From Candidatus Planktophila versatilis (lineage in GTDB: Bacteria; Actinomycetota; Actinomycetes; Nanopelagicales; Nanopelagicaceae): DNA of 64,000 nt. Both the position numbers and the translations under genes were made by a program. This document shows, piece by piece, positions 9,642 to 17,930 of the stretch (position 1 is its first letter; every line of letters begins with the position of its first letter). Location: NCBI RefSeq assembly GCF_002288105.1, contig NZ_CP016774.1:1-64000 (forward strand). The letters run 5' to 3'. The notes beneath the pieces are model-generated. The model saw only the letters and a program-made list of their open reading frames with translations, had not been told where the DNA came from and made no database searches.

Positions 9642-10940
9642 CTAGGCATTCACTACATACTCGGGGCTACACAACGCCAAGACGGCAAATTCCATCGGGT
9701 CACTTAGCGAATTACGTAAAGCTGCTTGAGTTCTCGGACTCCATTGCGCAACACCTAACCAATCGGCACTGGATAGAACTCGACGTTCAACTGGAATCTC
9801 CAGCAATCCTCGTAATTGGCTCTGTTTTACCAACCAGGTAGCAAAAGCAATCCGATATTGGGCAGATGCTGAAGATAACCAAGCCTCCCCAGAAGGCCAC
9901 CCGCCAACACTTGGTGGGTAAAACGGAATCTGCCCTAATTTATTCAAATAATTCTTCAACTGGGCAGGCGTTTTTAACTTAGATGGAGTCAGTTCCAGAG
10001 CTCGCGCGGCGGAGATAAACCAATCCACCGGGGATTTAACCATTGCATTTTTAGGATCTCGCATCGCAGAATCTTTTGCTATGGCTGCTACCACGCTGGA
10101 AATTTCACGATTAGCAAATGATTGGATCCCGGCAAAATTATTTGGCATCGCTTCTGTGCTTGATATGAAGCGATACCAAAGCCTTTCCGAAATGAAACGA
10201 GCACAGTCATCTCTTGCTACTAGAAAATCTGAGACTTCCTCACCAGTAAAATGCTTTGTCGTCCCCAACAAAGTTACTGCCTTTGTATCATGCCGCTTAA
10301 GGTTGAAGGTAACGGTGCCGGAACTGTTTGCGACTTGATATCCAGTCAATGAGCGCGCTATAGCTTTAACATCATCTTCGGAATATCGGTTTACGCCAAG
10401 AGTAAATAGCTCCATGAATTCACGGCCAAGGTTTTCGTTAGGCGACTTGAAGGTGCTCTCTTGACCATCTAACCAATATTGCAAGGCACCGTCAGTGAGC
10501 ATTGCCCGCGACATCTCAGCAAAGTTACCTAGCGCGTATTTTCGAAAAGTTTCATTCTGCTTATACATAGGCAGCGGATGGTTTATCTTCGAAATCGAAG
10601 TGGCCCAATGGCCGTGCCAAAACCAAGTCATTCGCTCCGTGAGCCCGTTATCACCAAGGGCCATCCGATCCATCCACCAAGAAATAAGGTTTTCTGTCTG
10701 GGTTTTCATCCCAACAATAAAGGGGATTATTTCTGTATTATTTGGCTCAGGCCGTTTACCCAGATCCGTAAAAGTTGGAAGCGTGATTGACGCTAATCCA
10801 AAATCCGCACTGGGAACTGTTAAGAGCGAGTCACGTGTCGCCGGGACACCCTGCTTCAAGTAAGTAGTGAATTCACCAACACGTGGCCCAAAACCAAACC
10901 GGTGCACTAACCGAGAAGTCTCTAATCGGTCTAAGTTCAC
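9642..10940 (-). CDS. DUF1800 family protein
   Basis: This 432-residue protein belongs to DUF1800, a family of unknown function co-inherited with DUF1501. Family marks are LVHRFGFGPRVGEF at the start, MTWFWHGHWATSISKI, NENLGREFMELFTLGVNRYSE split over residues about 165-190, KHFTGEEVSDFLV, and PPSVGGWPSGEAWLS near residue 345. No clear signal peptide is seen. The start is GTG at 10940, with a TAACGT -10 hexamer 6 nt before it, so the mRNA is probably leaderless. It is divergent to pyrE with a 44-bp spacer. Confidence 0.87.
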   Translation of the reverse strand: MNLDRLETSRLVHRFGFGPRVGEFTTYLKQGVPATRDSLLTVPSADFGLASITLPTFTDLGKRPEPNNTEIIPFIVGMKTQTENLISWWMDRMALGDNGLTERMTWFWHGHWATSISKINHPLPMYKQNETFRKYALGNFAEMSRAMLTDGALQYWLDGQESTFKSPNENLGREFMELFTLGVNRYSEDDVKAIARSLTGYQVANSSGTVTFNLKRHDTKAVTLLGTTKHFTGEEVSDFLVARDDCARFISERLWYRFISSTEAMPNNFAGIQSFANREISSVVAAIAKDSAMRDPKNAMVKSPVDWFISAARALELTPSKLKTPAQLKNYLNKLGQIPFYPPSVGGWPSGEAWLSSASAQYRIAFATWLVKQSQLRGLLEIPVERRVLSSADWLGVAQWSPRTQAALRNSLSDPMEFAVLALCSPEYVVNA

Positions 10941-10946
10941 GAGACC

Positions 10947-10952
10947 ACGTTA
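10947..10952 (-). promoter_or_regulatory. -10 element, leaderless DUF1800 promoter
   Basis: TAACGT on the minus strand, 6 nt before the GTG start. Same spacing as many other genes here. No convincing -35 seen. Confidence 0.5.
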
Positions 10953-10972
10953 ACAATGAAGTACTGAAGCGG

Positions 10973-10978
10973 TAAGGT
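10973..10978 (+). promoter_or_regulatory. -10 element, leaderless pyrE promoter
   Basis: TAAGGT followed by 6 nt and the pyrE ATG; no ribosome site is present in the gap, which fits a leaderless mRNA. Confidence 0.55.
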
Positions 10979-10984
10979 TCAAAC

Positions 10985-11518
10985 ATGAATTCTAAGGGTA
11001 TTCTCCGGGAACAAATCCTCAACAAAGCTGTTGTCCACGGCAAAGTGATCTTGTCTTCCGGTATCGAAGCTGATTACTACGTAGACCTTCGCCGCGTCAC
11101 ACTCGATCATGTGGCAGCCCCACTTGTGGGTGAAGTGATGTTAGAGCTAACGAAAGATTTAGATTATGAAGCAGTAGGTGGGCTCACATTGGGCGCCGAC
11201 CCGGTTGCAACAGCGATGATGCATGTGGCAGCGCGTAACGGTAAAAACATTGATTCTTTTGTAGTTCGCAAGGCCGAGAAAGCACATGGCCTACAACGAC
11301 GCATTGAAGGACCAGATGTGAAAGGAAAGAAAGTATTGGCTGTGGAAGATACTTCAACAACAGGCGGCTCAGTTCTCACCGCCGTTGAAGCACTCGTTGA
11401 AGCGGGCGCAATCGTTGTGGGTGTTGCGGTCATTGTGGAACGTGGAGCCAAGCAGAAGATTTTGGATGCAGGGTACAAGTACTACGCAGCCTATTCACTA
11501 CAAGATTTAGGCCTGTAG
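10985..11518 (+). CDS. pyrE: Orotate phosphoribosyltransferase
   Basis: PyrE makes orotidine 5'-phosphate from orotate and PRPP in pyrimidine synthesis. The 177-residue protein has the PRPP-binding loop KVLAVEDTSTTGGSVLTAVE (residues about 118-137) and the substrate region SGIEADYYVDLRRVTLD near residue 26. Length is typical. It is a single gene: divergent to DUF1800 and convergent with dedA, whose stop codon directly abuts its own with no base between. Confidence 0.95.
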   Translation: MNSKGILREQILNKAVVHGKVILSSGIEADYYVDLRRVTLDHVAAPLVGEVMLELTKDLDYEAVGGLTLGADPVATAMMHVAARNGKNIDSFVVRKAEKAHGLQRRIEGPDVKGKKVLAVEDTSTTGGSVLTAVEALVEAGAIVVGVAVIVERGAKQKILDAGYKYYAAYSLQDLGL

Positions 11519-12169
11519 TTACTTCATATACCGCTTAGATTGCCACTCTCTAAAGATTTCAATAGCCAGCGGCACTAGCGAAATCAACACGATTAGGCCA
11601 ACGACACCATAAAGATAATAATTTGCCGAGTTACCTAAAACATCACCCAAGAGATAACCAACCCCAATTGCAACCTCTGTCCAAATAATTCCACCGATAG
11701 CGTTCCAGGTTGAGAATGTTTTTCGCTCTAATTGCACAACACCGCAGACCGGGTTGATAAGAGTTCTTCCAAAAGGAATAAAACGTCCGAAAACCAAAGC
11801 TTTCCGAGGGCCATACTTTCTTAACCACTTTTCAACAGTTTGCACCATCTTTTGGTTAAAGAAGCGACTATCTGGACGATCGAAGAATTTTCTGCCGTAG
11901 GTCCAGCCAAACCAATAACCAACCTCACCACCAGTTATTGCAGCTATCGGTGCGAGGATAAACAACAACGGTGTGGATAATTTAGCGTCTCCCAAAATAT
12001 CGGCACCTGCGCCAGAAGCAGCAATACCGGCTAGAAAGACAACCTCACCGCCGGGAAAGACTAAACCAATTAAAAGCCCGGTCTCCATAAAAATAATGCC
12101 AAGGACCCCAATCAACCCCAAAGTGGAAACCACAGAATTGGCGTCCAAAAGGTTTGTCAAGAATTCCAT
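11519..12169 (-). CDS. DedA family membrane protein
   Basis: DedA/VTT proteins are polytopic membrane proteins linked to phospholipid (undecaprenyl phosphate or PE) translocation and membrane homeostasis. From the ATG at 12169 the protein has 216 residues. It has the family signature ETGLLIGLVFPGGEVVFLAG, then GGEVGYWFGWTYGRKFFDRP and FGRFIPFGRTLINPVCGV, and several hydrophobic segments. A longer reading frame runs up to 12373 but would overlap the divergent GH32 gene and adds unrelated sequence, so the shorter start is preferred. Confidence 0.88.
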   Translation of the reverse strand: MEFLTNLLDANSVVSTLGLIGVLGIIFMETGLLIGLVFPGGEVVFLAGIAASGAGADILGDAKLSTPLLFILAPIAAITGGEVGYWFGWTYGRKFFDRPDSRFFNQKMVQTVEKWLRKYGPRKALVFGRFIPFGRTLINPVCGVVQLERKTFSTWNAIGGIIWTEVAIGVGYLLGDVLGNSANYYLYGVVGLIVLISLVPLAIEIFREWQSKRYMK

Positions 12170-12180
12170 GAGTCCGAGGG

Positions 12181-12186
12181 TAAGGT
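12181..12186 (+). promoter_or_regulatory. -10 element before the GH32 gene
   Basis: TAAGGT lies 7 nt before the GTG start. It sits inside the 24-bp spacer to dedA, so any -35 region falls in the dedA coding sequence. Confidence 0.35.
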
Positions 12187-12193
12187 AACCGCC

Positions 12194-13492
12194 GTGATTA
12201 CGCATCCTTCTGGCGCGCTCGGTGATGAAAAATATCGTCCGCAATTTCACTTCGCCCCTGAAAAAAATTGGATGAATGACCCCAACGGACTTATTTACTA
12301 CAAAGGCGAATATCACCTCTTCTTCCAACACAACCCAAAAGAGAATGTATGGGGAAATATGTCGTGGGGCCATGCAGTAAGCCCTGATTTATTTTCATGG
12401 CAAGAGCTACCTGTGGCTATTACCTGCACAGAAGAGACCGGGATATTTTCCGGAAGTACAGTTATTGATTACACGAATTCAACAGGCTTTGGAAGCGTAG
12501 AAAACCCGGCAATGGTTGCGATTTACACCGAGCACAAAAATGACAAAAGCAAGCAATCTCAATGCTTAGCCTTCAGCCTTGATAACGGTAGAACATTTAC
12601 TAAATATGAAGGAAATCCAGTTCTTGATATTAACTCCCCAGATTTTCGCGACCCTAAAGTGCAGTGGGTAGAAAACCAATGGCTGATGACAATTGCACGA
12701 CCAGATCTGCACCAGATTTCTTTCTTCACTTCACATAACCTCAAAGAGTGGAAACACCTCAGCGATTTCGGCCCAACTGCAGAAGTCGGTGGATGTTGGG
12801 AGTGCCCAGACCTATTTCAACTAGGGGATAAATGGGTTCTTATCGTTTCACTCAACCCAGGTGGTTATCAGGTTGGATCTGGAACGCAATACTTTCTTGG
12901 ACAGTGGAATGGAAAAAAATTTATCGCAGATGATGTGAAAACAAGATGGCTTGATTATGGCCGCGATAATTATGCTGGCATTACATTTAACAACACACCG
13001 CAAGATCGCAGAATATTTCTTGGTTGGATGAGCAATTGGGAATATGCCCACACCTTTCCTACCCAACCTTGGCGAGGGGCCATGACGCTACCGCGAGAAC
13101 TTTCACTACACGGCGATCGCATTATTCAAACTCCAATTAACCACCCCAACGGTTTTCCTGAAGTTTCATTTACAACATCAGATGGCGCAATTCGCATCTG
13201 TGAAAACAATGAACGATATGTTGAAATCGGAGTGCGCAACCAAAAGTTATATATAGATACATCGCGTGCATGGTGCGATCTAGATGCACCGACACTGCAA
13301 GAGATTGCAATCGAAAAAGGCGAGATTGATATTCGCGTAATTGTCGATCGCGGTTCAGTTGAAGTCTTTGCAGTTGGTGGGGCAATCGTCCTGACGAACT
13401 TGGTCTTCGTTGAGACCGCCCTAACCTCAGTCCAGCCCCTGGCTGGCGCAAATAACCTCAAGGTCGCAGGACTGCAAACCACCCACGCGTAA
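12194..13492 (+). CDS. Glycoside hydrolase family 32 (sucrose/fructan hydrolase)
   Basis: GH32 enzymes cleave beta-fructosides such as sucrose, sucrose-6-phosphate, inulin or levan. Catalytic motifs are all present: WMNDPNG with the nucleophile Asp near residue 27, FRDPKV with the stabilising Asp near residue 154, and the acid/base WECPD near residue 205. A C-terminal beta-sandwich follows, with VIVDRGSVEVFAVGG. No signal peptide is seen, so the enzyme is probably cytoplasmic and acts on imported sugar. The neighbouring binding protein, permeases and LacI regulator support a fructoside uptake and use locus. Start is GTG at 12194. Confidence 0.93.
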   Translation: MITHPSGALGDEKYRPQFHFAPEKNWMNDPNGLIYYKGEYHLFFQHNPKENVWGNMSWGHAVSPDLFSWQELPVAITCTEETGIFSGSTVIDYTNSTGFGSVENPAMVAIYTEHKNDKSKQSQCLAFSLDNGRTFTKYEGNPVLDINSPDFRDPKVQWVENQWLMTIARPDLHQISFFTSHNLKEWKHLSDFGPTAEVGGCWECPDLFQLGDKWVLIVSLNPGGYQVGSGTQYFLGQWNGKKFIADDVKTRWLDYGRDNYAGITFNNTPQDRRIFLGWMSNWEYAHTFPTQPWRGAMTLPRELSLHGDRIIQTPINHPNGFPEVSFTTSDGAIRICENNERYVEIGVRNQKLYIDTSRAWCDLDAPTLQEIAIEKGEIDIRVIVDRGSVEVFAVGGAIVLTNLVFVETALTSVQPLAGANNLKVAGLQTTHA

Positions 13493-13514
13493 ACTGCAAA
13501 AATCCGCAAAAAAG
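13491..13514 (+). promoter_or_regulatory. Candidate LacI-family operator before the sugar-binding protein gene
   Basis: The 14-mer AAACTGCAAAAATC (13491-13504) is followed by a second GCAAAAAA unit. The same 14-mer occurs exactly at 17801-17814 before the lacI-type gene. The units are direct, not inverted, which is unusual for LacI proteins. Shared sequence is observed; binding is inferred. Confidence 0.5.
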
Positions 13515-13627
13515 CGTTGTAGGAGCGTTATTGCCCAACCTCTCAAACCCTTCGCATCTGGCTTTATCGTTTTCCCACAGTCGGCCAACCTAGGACGCCG
13601 GCTAACCGTCGAAAGGAAACACTTCAT

Positions 13628-14965
13628 ATGAAGAAGTCAATGAAACTCGGAGCACTCGCTCTAGCTTCAACGCTTTCTTTGTCATTGATTGCGGTTGCTA
13701 CACCATCAGCATCTGCAAACACATGCCCAAGAAAAGCGACAGTAACAATGCTCGGAACAATCAAGCCTGAAATTCAGGATCAGTTCCTTGCAGCAGTTGC
13801 TGATTACAATAAGTCACAAAATTGCTACACAGTTAAGTCAGTTCCTGGCGATCGCAAGCTCACATTCCTTCAGAACGTGACACCAATGTACGCAGCTAAG
13901 AACGCACCAACAATCATGTACACACTTCAAGAGATTCCAGATATGGCCGACAAGGTTTTGGATCTCAAGTTAACACCGCTTGCACGTCTTGTCTCTAAGA
14001 GCCTGCTTGCATCAGGTAACGTCAACGGACGTCAAGTTGGTGTTCCATCAACAGCTGAAGCATTCGGACTTCTTTACAACAAGAAGGTTCTCGATAAGGC
14101 TGGCGTAGACCCATCAAAGATTGCAACGCGCGCAGACCTCGAAGCTGCATTCAAGAAGATCGAAGCTTCTGGTAAGAAGCCACTTCACTTCTCAGCTATC
14201 TGGTGGTCACTTGGTGCACACTTCACAAATATCTTCCACACCAATGTAGGAAAGACAAAAGAAGCTCGTCTTGCAGGCTTGGATGCTCTTGTAGCTGGAA
14301 AAGCAGACCTTGCAAATAACGCTACCTTCAAGAACTGGGTAGCGACCATGGATCTTCTTAAGAAGTACAACGCAGGCAAGGTAAATCTCACAGATACCGA
14401 ATATGACGCTTCAATCGCCAACCTTGCAGGCGGCGACTTCGGATTCATGTTCCAAGGTAACTGGACAGAGCCAAACTTGATCACAGCCTCAAAGGGCGAT
14501 GATTTCGGTCTCATGCCTCTTCCAATCAGCAACAACGCCAAGGATTACGGTAACGATTCAATTCCTGTCGGTGTTCCTGGCTACTTCATGATCGATGCAC
14601 AGCAGTCAACAAAGTGGGAGCAAAAGGGTGCACTCAGCTTCCTAACCTGGCTCTACACATCTCCAGAAGGACAGAAGCGTGTAGCTGGTCCAGTTGAAGA
14701 AGGCGGCATGAGCTTCATCCCTGTTTACAAGGGCTTCAAGATCGAGCCAAAGACTTACATGGCGAAGGAAATTTCAAAATTTGCTTCGGCAGGTAAGACT
14801 CTTGACTGGATGAACTCTTACTACCCAGCTGGCCTCCAAGAGGAAGTTGGAAAGGTATCTATGCAGCAGTACTTCACCGACAAGATCAGCGCAGCTGACC
14901 TTGCTAAGGCGATTGAAGCTGCATGGAAGGGCAAGCCAAAGACTTGGCGTGGAGAAGCTGCTTAA
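13628..14965 (+). CDS. ABC sugar transporter, solute-binding protein
   Basis: This 445-residue protein of the family-1 extracellular solute-binding group captures a sugar for import. It has a Sec signal peptide (charged MKKSMK, hydrophobic core, cleavage after ATPSASA near residue 30). There is no lipobox cysteine at +1; the NTCPRK cysteine is two residues after the cut, so it is either free in the envelope or held by the permease. A strong ribosome site (GAAAGGA) precedes the ATG. Codon choice is strongly biased as in highly expressed genes. Linked to GH32, so the ligand is likely sucrose or a fructo-oligosaccharide. Confidence 0.9.
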   Translation: MKKSMKLGALALASTLSLSLIAVATPSASANTCPRKATVTMLGTIKPEIQDQFLAAVADYNKSQNCYTVKSVPGDRKLTFLQNVTPMYAAKNAPTIMYTLQEIPDMADKVLDLKLTPLARLVSKSLLASGNVNGRQVGVPSTAEAFGLLYNKKVLDKAGVDPSKIATRADLEAAFKKIEASGKKPLHFSAIWWSLGAHFTNIFHTNVGKTKEARLAGLDALVAGKADLANNATFKNWVATMDLLKKYNAGKVNLTDTEYDASIANLAGGDFGFMFQGNWTEPNLITASKGDDFGLMPLPISNNAKDYGNDSIPVGVPGYFMIDAQQSTKWEQKGALSFLTWLYTSPEGQKRVAGPVEEGGMSFIPVYKGFKIEPKTYMAKEISKFASAGKTLDWMNSYYPAGLQEEVGKVSMQQYFTDKISAADLAKAIEAAWKGKPKTWRGEAA

Positions 14966-15006
14966 TAGCACTTCAACCACTTTAACGTCTAAAAAGAAGT
15001 AAATAG

Positions 15007-15044
15007 AATCATCCCGGGGCGAGGAAACTTGCCCCGGGATGATT
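15007..15044 (+). terminator. Strong intercistronic hairpin between binding protein and permease
   Basis: AATCATCCCGGGGC (15007-15020) pairs perfectly with 15031-15044, a 14-bp GC-rich stem with a 10-nt loop. No T-run follows, so it is more likely a 3' stabiliser or partial terminator that keeps the binding-protein mRNA more abundant than the permease part. Confidence 0.8.
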
Positions 15045-15066
15045 TCACTTAGGAAGGGGGATTCGA

Positions 15067-15936
15067 GTGACTCGAGCAAGATCAATAAAGAAATTTTTGA
15101 AATTTGCTGGCCTTCCACTTGCAATCTTCATCATCGTTCTCGTAGTGCCCTTTGTAAATGGTTTCTATTACTCCTTTACAGATTGGGATGGTTTCAAAAC
15201 CACCAAATTAGTTGGATTTACTAATTACACAGAATCATTTGCAGATCCAAGATTCTGGTCAACCCTAAAATTCACCGCGCTATTCGTTGTGGTATCACTT
15301 GTTTTGGTCAATGTGGTTGCGTTTGGGCTGGCACTCATTGTTACCTCAAAGCTCCGAAGTAAAAACTTCCTCCGCACCTTCTTCTTTGTACCAAACCTCA
15401 TCGGTGGCGTTATCCTCGGTGTTATTTGGCAATTTATCTTCAATAGTGCGCTCGTTGCAATTGCTGAGAAATATGATTGGGAGCCCTTTAAAGAATCCTG
15501 GCTACAAGATACAAACAAGGCATTCTGGGCGCTAATCATCGTGACCATCTGGCAATCATCTGGTTACATGATGATTGTTTACATTACAGGGCTCATCTCA
15601 ATCGAAAAAGATCTCATTGAAGCCTCTGAAATCGATGGCGCATCTCCACTGCGCGCGCTCTTTTCCATCAAGATTCCACTGATGGCACAAGCCTTTACCA
15701 TCGCGCTCTTCTTAACGCTGCGAAGTGGCTTTATGGCCTACGACGTCAACGTGGCACTTACCGGCGGTGGACCATTTCGCACAACTGAGCTGATCTCACT
15801 ACACATCTTTGAAGACGCTTTCGCTGAAGGTGATTTCGGTACTGGCCAAGCTAAAGCGGTCATTATGTTCTTAGTAGTTGCCCTGGCAGCTCTTGTCCAA
15901 GTAACGATCTCAAAGAGATACGAGGTCCAACGATGA
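15067..15936 (+). CDS. ABC sugar transporter permease (MalF/UgpA type)
   Basis: Integral membrane subunit of a carbohydrate importer, 289 residues with six predicted transmembrane segments. The EAA loop, EASEIDGASPLRALFSIKIP (residues about 180-199), is where the ATPase docks. Start is GTG at 15067 behind a clear AGGAAGGGGG ribosome site. It overlaps the second permease by ATGA. No ATP-binding subunit lies in this locus, so a shared MsiK-like ATPase encoded elsewhere is likely, as in Streptomyces. Confidence 0.92.
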   Translation: MTRARSIKKFLKFAGLPLAIFIIVLVVPFVNGFYYSFTDWDGFKTTKLVGFTNYTESFADPRFWSTLKFTALFVVVSLVLVNVVAFGLALIVTSKLRSKNFLRTFFFVPNLIGGVILGVIWQFIFNSALVAIAEKYDWEPFKESWLQDTNKAFWALIIVTIWQSSGYMMIVYITGLISIEKDLIEASEIDGASPLRALFSIKIPLMAQAFTIALFLTLRSGFMAYDVNVALTGGGPFRTTELISLHIFEDAFAEGDFGTGQAKAVIMFLVVALAALVQVTISKRYEVQR

Positions 15937-16757
15937 AGACTCGCACACGTTGGGGTAAGCGAGCCACATTCGCAGTCGGCATTACTCTCGCCTTCGCCTA
16001 TTTCTTCCCATTTTTCTTGGTCTTTGTTAACTCAGTAAAGTTGAAGTATGACATTTTAGAAAACCCATTGTCTTTCCCAGCGCCTATTACTTGGGATAAC
16101 TTTCAGCAAGCCCTCACCAAGATGGAATTTTTCCGCTCACTTACCAACTCACTCATCATCACAGTCTTTAGCGTCTCATTACTGATTGTCTTCTCTTCTA
16201 TGCTTGCCTACTACTTAGCGCGCACCAAGACAAAGTCATCAAAGTACATCTTCTTGGGGCTTGTTGCTTCAATGATTGTTCCCTTCCAAGCTTTAATGAT
16301 TCCATTCATGGCGCTCTTTGCTCCATTTGTTTCTTGGAATAATCGCGCCTCCCTTGTCTTTTTCTATATTGGTTTCGGCGTCGCACTGTCTACATTTTTA
16401 TATCACGGTTTTATCTCCACAATCCCTACCGAGATTGATGAGGCAGCATCTATTGATGGCGCTTCAGATATGGAGGCATTCTGGAAAATCATCTTCCCAA
16501 TGATGCGACCTATCACCGCAACGGTCGCCATTATTAACGCTCTTTGGATCTGGAATGACTTCTTATTGCCGCGTCTTGTGCTCACAAGAGAGACACAGAC
16601 GCTGCCGTTATCTACCTATCTCTTCTTTGGGCAGTATTCAATTGAATACGGACAAGCGATGGCCGGACTTGCACTCGCTGTAATCCCAATCGTGATCTTC
16701 TATTTGATCCTGCAAAGGCAGTTCATTTCAGGTATTTCGCAGGGTGCCATCAAGTAA
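15933..16757 (+). CDS. ABC sugar transporter permease (MalG/UgpE type)
   Basis: Second permease, 274 residues, six predicted membrane segments, with the EAA loop DEAASIDGASDMEAFWKIIF (residues about 168-187) and NALWIWNDFLLPRLVL typical of MalG-like proteins. It overlaps the preceding permease by 4 bp and is the last gene of the transporter operon. It converges on the LacI-family gene with an 17-bp spacer that holds no visible terminator. Confidence 0.92.
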   Translation: MKTRTRWGKRATFAVGITLAFAYFFPFFLVFVNSVKLKYDILENPLSFPAPITWDNFQQALTKMEFFRSLTNSLIITVFSVSLLIVFSSMLAYYLARTKTKSSKYIFLGLVASMIVPFQALMIPFMALFAPFVSWNNRASLVFFYIGFGVALSTFLYHGFISTIPTEIDEAASIDGASDMEAFWKIIFPMMRPITATVAIINALWIWNDFLLPRLVLTRETQTLPLSTYLFFGQYSIEYGQAMAGLALAVIPIVIFYLILQRQFISGISQGAIK

Positions 16758-16774
16758 AGCGCACGGTCAAGTAA

Positions 16775-17779
16775 TTAGTTAATCTTCAATACCGATTGGC
16801 GCTGCACTAGTTCAATCGGCACAACCATCTGCCTTACGACAGACTCTGGTTTTTCAATCAACGCCATCACTTGCGATGCTGCAAGCTGGCCTAAGAAGCG
16901 CACGGGCTGCGCAACTGTTGTCAGCCCGAGCGTGACACCGAAATCATGTCCGTCATAACCCACAATTGAAATATCTTCAGGTACGCGCATACCTTTCTTG
17001 CGTAGCGCCTGATACACACCAAAGGCCATTTCATCTGATTCACAGAAGATCGCTGTGGGTAACTTCTTACGGGTTAAGAATTCCTCCATCGCAATCTCAG
17101 AGGTTGTACTAGTGAAATCTGAATACAGTTCATTTCTTGGGTTGAATTCAAGGTCGTTCGCCTGCAAGACCTCCATAAATCCCTGCAAGCGTTGGTTAGC
17201 CACTCTAAAGTCGAAGGCTGGTTCTTTCTGCCCAGTCATAATCGCAATATCGCGATGGCCCATATCAACCAGGTGCTGCGTTGCAATTCTGCCGCCCAGC
17301 ACGTCATCAATCGAAACCGATGAGCAGAGCTCGCTGGCTACTCCCAGTAACGAAACTGGAATACCGAGATTCAATAAACGCTCGAATTCTTTCTCGCTAG
17401 GCGGAAGAGAAATCACAATCAACCCATCGACCTTATCGACCAACTTCTTCTGCATCATCACACGTTCACGCGCATCAACCTGGGCAAAGTTATAGAGCAG
17501 CAGATCAAGACCTGCTTCACGTAGCGCCTGTTCAACTCCAGAAATTGATTGTGAGAAATACCAACGCGAGATAAAGGGCGCGATCACACCGATCGTATTT
17601 GTCTTCTCGTTTTGCCCACGCGGCAATAAATCTGGGCGGACCGGATAATCTAAATCGCGAGCTGCATCAACAATCTTCTTACGGGTCTTCTCGTTGACAT
17701 GATGGATTCCCCGCAGAGCGCGCGAGACAGTGGCCGGTGAGACCCCAGCCTTCTTCGCGATTTCGACGATGCCCGACAT
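16775..17779 (-). CDS. LacI family transcriptional regulator
   Basis: 334-residue regulator with an N-terminal helix-turn-helix, VEIAKKAGVSPATVSRALRG, a hinge near residues 45-60, and a periplasmic-binding-protein-like sensor domain (IGVIAPFISRWYFSQSISGV, VSIDDVLGGRIATQHLVDMG, ISIVGYDGHDFG). It most likely controls the GH32/ABC locus next to it. A 14-mer before this gene is shared with the promoter of the binding-protein gene. The -10-like TAGCCT lies 9 nt before the ATG, and the repeated TGCAAAAA units start right behind it, as expected for autorepression. Confidence 0.9.
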   Translation of the reverse strand: MSGIVEIAKKAGVSPATVSRALRGIHHVNEKTRKKIVDAARDLDYPVRPDLLPRGQNEKTNTIGVIAPFISRWYFSQSISGVEQALREAGLDLLLYNFAQVDARERVMMQKKLVDKVDGLIVISLPPSEKEFERLLNLGIPVSLLGVASELCSSVSIDDVLGGRIATQHLVDMGHRDIAIMTGQKEPAFDFRVANQRLQGFMEVLQANDLEFNPRNELYSDFTSTTSEIAMEEFLTRKKLPTAIFCESDEMAFGVYQALRKKGMRVPEDISIVGYDGHDFGVTLGLTTVAQPVRFLGQLAASQVMALIEKPESVVRQMVVPIELVQRQSVLKIN

Positions 17780-17793
17780 AAGAGTTAAAGGCT

Positions 17794-17814
17794 ATGCAAA
17801 AAACTGCAAAAATC
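17794..17814. promoter_or_regulatory. Candidate operator of the LacI-family regulator
   Basis: TGCAAAAA is repeated with a 10-bp period at 17795 and 17805. Positions 17801-17814 match 13491-13504 exactly. It lies 15 bp from the regulator start and about 120 bp before hppA, so hppA could also be affected. Confidence 0.5.
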
Positions 17815-17930
17815 AATACCTCGATCCAGGCGGGAGTTTTCCCCGTAATAGATATGTATATGTACACTCGGGCAATCTGCGCGCCTTGCCCTCGAATGGG
17901 GCGCCCTGACTCTCCAACGGAGGAGAACCC

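Noticed and set aside
12170-12373. Upstream extension of the DedA frame
   Set aside because: It would overlap the GH32 start by 180 bp and adds residues not found in DedA proteins.
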